Source of the DNA: Maylandia zebra
Lineage: Eukaryota; Chordata; Actinopteri; Cichliformes; Cichlidae
Length of the DNA stretch: 64,000 nt
NCBI RefSeq assembly: GCF_041146795.1
Contig: NC_135183.1
Span: 16,620,840 to 16,684,839 of the forward strand
Reading direction: 5' to 3'
A program made the position numbers and the translations under genes. Positions within the stretch are counted from its first letter, which is position 1, and every line of letters starts with the position of its first letter. Of the stretch, positions 59,930 through 64,000 are shown in pieces. The notes beneath the pieces are model-generated. The model was given only the letters and a program-made list of their open reading frames with translations, did no database searches and was not told where the DNA came from.

Positions 59930-62840
59930 TAGGGATGGGTTTTATCTGATACCGGTGCCAAACCGGTACTTTTGAAACGGTGCCGGTGCTTAAACGGGCT
60001 GCTGCTGCCATCATCATCCGTCATCATTTCTGCTACACTGGCAGGGCTAGGGGCCAGGACTCTACTCTTCGGGTTCTTGGGGGATGTTGCTAACACCAGG
60101 TCCGATAACAAGCACCACACCCGCAGTAGACGTGCTCGGTGTGAGGTCTTGCAGCAAGCTATCAAATATGGTGCATTTCTCGGTTTTTAAAAAAAACGCT
60201 ATGTCTTCTCAACACCATCTATTCTGACCATGGTAATTCAAGAGGAGCAGCAATTTTAGCTCTTGATGCATACAAAACCTTTGATCAGGTTGAGTGGTTT
60301 TATATGTTCGAGTCATTACGGAAGTTTGGGTTTGGTGAAATATTTATATCTTGGGTAAAATTAGTATACGCAAATTCAATCTGTTCAGTTCTCACAAATG
60401 GAGAGAGGTCGGCGCCATTTCCTTTGCAGCGCTCTGTTCAGCAGGGCTACCCCCTGTCCCCTGCTCTATTTGCTCTGGCATTAGAGCCCCTTGCGATTAA
60501 GATAAGAGCACATCCAAAAATACAAGGGCTCTTGGTCGGAGGGGTTGAAACTGTTATTAGTTTGTACACAGACGATGTACTATTATACCTGCGTAATGCA
60601 GAAGAATCTGTACCATCCCTTCTTAATCTGGTCACCTCATTTAGCAAAATTTCAGGATATACAATTAACTGGGTTAAAAGTGAACTTGTGCCTTTATCTA
60701 AAACCGGTTTGCCAAGTTTTCTTTGTAATGTTCCATTCAAAATAGTTAACGACCATCTCACATACCTTGGATTAACTGTTCCTAAAGATCCCAAATAAAT
60801 TTTTAGCTTGAACTTTGCTGAATTCTTATCAACATTAAAGCATAACATCGAGTCATGGAAAATTCTTCCCCTATCTATGGTCGGTCGTATAAATTCCATA
60901 AAAATGGTCTCTCTTCCTAGATTTCTGTATCTTTGCCAAAATCTTCCTATTTATCTTACTTCCTCTTTCTTTAAGGAGTTGGACTCAATTATTACTTCTT
61001 ACATATGAAACAACAAGAATCCTAGGATTTAAAAACTACATCTACAAAAATCCAAATTGGAGGGAGGTCTGAGTTTACCAATATTTAAACATTATTACTG
61101 GGCTGCAAATCTAAGAGCCTTGACCTTCTGGCAACAGACATCCCCAGTTCTTGGTGATTTCAACATCCCCTTTTGGGTTAAAATGGAGGCTGACATTGTA
61201 AGGGACTCCTCTCTAAAGGCCCTGCTTTTCTCAAAAGTAGGGAGGGCTGAGAGTCTTAAGAAACTGGGGTTTGTTCTGAAACAATCTGTGCAGATTTTAA
61301 ACCAAATTAGAGGTTTTTTTGAACTGCCAAACTCCTCTGTGCAGGCACCAATATGTGATAACCATGCCTTTTTGCCTCCTTGGGATGATAAATCCTACTA
61401 TGTTTGGAAGGAGAAGGGTTTAATCAAATTCAAAGATCTTTATATAGATGGAAAATTTGCATCATTTAATCAGTTTAAGCAAAAGTTCGATTTACCGCAT
61501 TCACATTTTTACTGTTACCTACAAGTCATTTTATGCAATCCAATATGAAGAATTACCAAGATATTCCACACGAACATAACCTTTTTAAGGTGTTCCTGAG
61601 CCCTCCTTACTCCAAACATTTGATTTCTACAATTGTACATTTGTTTGAAGTGCACTTCAATGCTCCAGCATTGAAGTGCAGACTACGAGGATAAGAGATG
61701 CTTGGAGGGAGGAATTGGGCATGGAAATATCAGAGTCAATGTAGGACAAATGCCTATCAAAAATTCATTCCTGCTCTGTTAACAGCAGACATCAATTAAT
61801 ACAATTTAAAATTGTCCATCGGCTACATTATTCCAAGGTTCGGATACACAAAATTTATCCTTCAACTTCCCCCATATGTGACAGATGTAAAACATCAGAG
61901 AGCACATTGGCTCACGCTTTCTGGCATTGCCCCTCATTGATCAATTTTTGGTCCAAAATATTTAATTGGTACTCTAAAGCTTATGGGATTTCCATCTCAC
62001 CCAATCCAGAAATTGCAGTTTTTGGCTGTGTACGTTCCAGAACTATCCCTGCGACTGTGCGGGTGCCAATCGACCTTGGAATGATGATTGCGAAAAGACT
62101 TTTTCTAAAGGAATGGAAGTCTGCTGCTCCTCCCTCCTTCAGTGTCTGGCTCAATGACATGTTATCAGTCATTCAGCTGGAAAAAGTTTGATACCTACAA
62201 ACACCTGCAGCAAATGTTTTCTCAAAATCCTGGACTCCGTTTTGTACTCACCTTGAGAAAGCTCACGTTGTATAAACATGTACCATGGCACTGCAATTTC
62301 CCTGTTTATTACATATTCATGACATTTAATTCATTATGGATACTGGTAGTTTCTAATTTTAATGTTTTCTTTCTTTTTCTTTTGTCTTTCTCTATAGATT
62401 ATTATTATTGTGCTATTTCTTGCCCTATCATCTCAGCGCCTGAGCTGTATTTGTTTGTTGATGGGGTTTTCTATGCTGAAAAAATTAAAATAAAATATTG
62501 GGAAAAAAAACGCTATGCTACGCCAGGTGTTTCATCAGATTCGAGGTGTTACCTCCTTTGCACAGTATCACCTTAAAGCACTTGTTGCAGGCTGCTGAGT
62601 TTGCATCTTTTGCTGTGAAGTACAGCCAGACTTTTGACTGCTTCGCCTTGAGCATGTTTAATCCGTAGCTCTGCTCTAAAAGAACGTACGTACCTGGGCC
62701 TGCCTACTATCCTGGGAAAGGTAAAATGATTGGCTAGAATCCAAAGTGTATGACATCTCAGGAAAAAAGCACCGAAATGTGCGCTGCTTTTCGGTCTGGT
62801 TACTACCGCTTATGTCAGAACATACTGGTACCCATCCCTA
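59930..62840. mobile_element. hAT-type element carrying a nested LINE
   Basis: Inverted ends TAGGGATGGGT and ACCCATCCCTA (the right end has GGTACCCATCCCTA), with a perfect 8-bp duplication GTTGTCAT at 59,922-59,929 and 62,841-62,848. Sub-terminal ATACCGGTGCCAAACCGGTA-like repeats sit inside the left end. No hAT transposase frame remains; without the LINE insert the element is about 0.6 kb. Confidence 0.8.
60204..62502 (+). mobile_element. 5'-truncated L1-type LINE
   Basis: Begins inside the reverse transcriptase (LALDAYKTFDQVEW), continues through RSVQQGYPLSPALFALALEP and the catalytic YTDD box (SLYTDDVLLYL) to the L1-type C-terminal domain (FAEFLSTLKHNIESWK, EGGLSLPIFKHYYWAANLRA, AHAFWHCPSLINFWSKI). 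The frame is broken by stops at about 60,796, 61,006 and others, so it is dead. The 3' end is A-rich. A perfect 15-bp duplication of eight A plus CGCTATG flanks it (60,189-60,203 and 62,503-62,517). Confidence 0.88.
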
Positions 62841-62848
62841 GTTGTCAT

Positions 62849-64000
62849 TATGTTCATTCCAGTCAGCTGTTTCCCCATCTGTTTCCACTTCCCCTGATAA
62901 CCTCCTGTGTGCATTTAGTGTGTGTGTTTTCATTCATTCCTCATCTGATCGTCTGCTGTCATGCCATGTTCCCAGGTCTACATGCCAAGTTGTTGCGTTT
63001 AAGGTTTTTCATATCAGGGTTTCCTGTTTATGTTCAGAGTTGTTTAATGTTTAGCCTTAGTTCACCCAGTTTAGGTTAGTGTTTAGTTTTGCCTTTGCCC
63101 CTTGTTTGGTATTTTTAAAACCAGCCTTTAACAAACGGCTCGTGTTCAGTAAATATCAAGTTTGTCTCCACGCTTTGTGTTCTCTGCACTTGGGTCCACC
63201 TCCTCACTCCACACAGTCTGCTTCAGACAGACTGTGGCAAAACGTTGCTGTAATTGGACCAGAATTTGTGCATTTTGCTGTAAATGATGAACATCCTGAT
63301 AACAAAGCTCTCTGAAATTTCCTGATTGGTTGTTTCCATTTCCATCAACGGCATCGAAGAGCTTGCTGCTGTGTTTCTCACCATTTAGCTTTCAGGGATT
63401 ATTCAATCAAACTATCACAGAGTGGGAAGCCAGGTGGGAATTAGGCCTTATTGTTATCGTCTGGATTTTTCAGGGTAATGTAACATTTCGGGGCTCTTCC
63501 GGGATTCTGAAACAGGAAGTCCTCTGTGTCCTCTGTTAGCTTCATCTTTGGTGACTAACGTGACGAGAGCAGCTTCAGCAGACCTGATCAGACTGATGAT
63601 ATAACCAATGTTCCGTCTAATTTTTCATGTGTCTGAGCGAACACACAAACTCCCTGAGCGGTCCCTTGAAGCACTGTGAGCAACAGCAGGCGTGTGCACT
63701 GTGGTCACACCAGCATCGAATCCATCCAAGTTACATGGTTTATTAAAATAATCAAATTACAGCATTTACATTTATGTTAGACTACTTTTAATTAACTGCT
63801 TTAGCCCACTTACAATGAAAATATTAAAAAAAATCTTGTTCATGACCTTTGTAGTATGTTAACACTATTGGAAGTAAGACAGAAAGAGTTGAGCGTGCAT
63901 GGGCAGAAATGTTGAGAGCGCAAGCAACACATTGCTGACACATTGCGAGCGAGCGCAAATGCAAAACCTGAGCGAGAGGGGCTGCTATTGTGTGTGTGTA
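62849..64000. other. non-coding DNA at right edge
   Basis: No recognisable exon. The stretch 63,605-63,980 (GTTCCGTCTAATTTTTCATG and onward, with GAGCG-rich motifs) looks like an unclassified interspersed repeat cut by the window end. Confidence 0.3.

Overview
The window is vertebrate nuclear DNA, almost certainly from a ray-finned (teleost) fish. The evidence is small phase-consistent GT-AG exons, three recognisable vertebrate genes, and a dense fish-type mix of transposable elements: L2- and L1-type LINEs, Tc1/mariner, hAT, a tRNA-derived SINE, an endogenous retrovirus and long CA/GT microsatellites. The genus cannot be fixed from the sequence alone.

Three host genes lie head-to-tail on the minus strand. 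(1) stab2 (stabilin-2) fills 5,023-40,021. I could place 69 coding exons that join in phase into a 2,549-residue type I membrane receptor: signal peptide, four EGF blocks, seven FAS1 domains, one Link domain, a transmembrane segment and a tail with an NPxY motif. This holds if one surplus base in exon 22 (near 29,400) is ignored. (2) wnt16 is complete in four coding exons (43,467-49,332; 355 residues). (3) The last seven coding exons of cped1 (51,069-52,789), carrying the PC-esterase-like domain, are present. Its 5' exons were not found in the remaining 11 kb and probably lie beyond the right edge.

The rest is intron, intergenic DNA and mobile elements, often nested. 0-2.1 kb: a deleted minus-strand endogenous retrovirus with a recognisable 5' LTR and primer-binding site. 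2.7-3.7 kb: LINE debris. 9.5-11.5 kb: a decayed BED/hAT element in a stab2 intron. 13.3-18.2 kb: a nearly full-length L2-type LINE interrupted by a complete Tc1/mariner element with an intact 338-residue transposase of DD37E spacing. 22.8-23.9 kb: a possible solo LTR. 46.4-47.8 kb: a hAT-type element in wnt16 intron 2. 53.0-53.2 kb: a tRNA-derived SINE. 59.9-62.8 kb: a hAT-type element carrying a 5'-truncated L1-type LINE with a perfect 15-bp target duplication.

The genes do not form a pathway. Stab2 is a scavenger/hyaluronan receptor of endothelium, Wnt16 a secreted lipid-modified signal, and Cped1 a poorly understood secretory-pathway protein. The cped1-wnt16 tandem is an ancestral vertebrate linkage. 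I saw no wholly new biological system. The best leads are the intact DD37E transposon, the stab2 exon-22 frameshift, the repeat-coded signal peptide and CA-rich minisatellite at the stab2 5' end, and the clean nested insertions.
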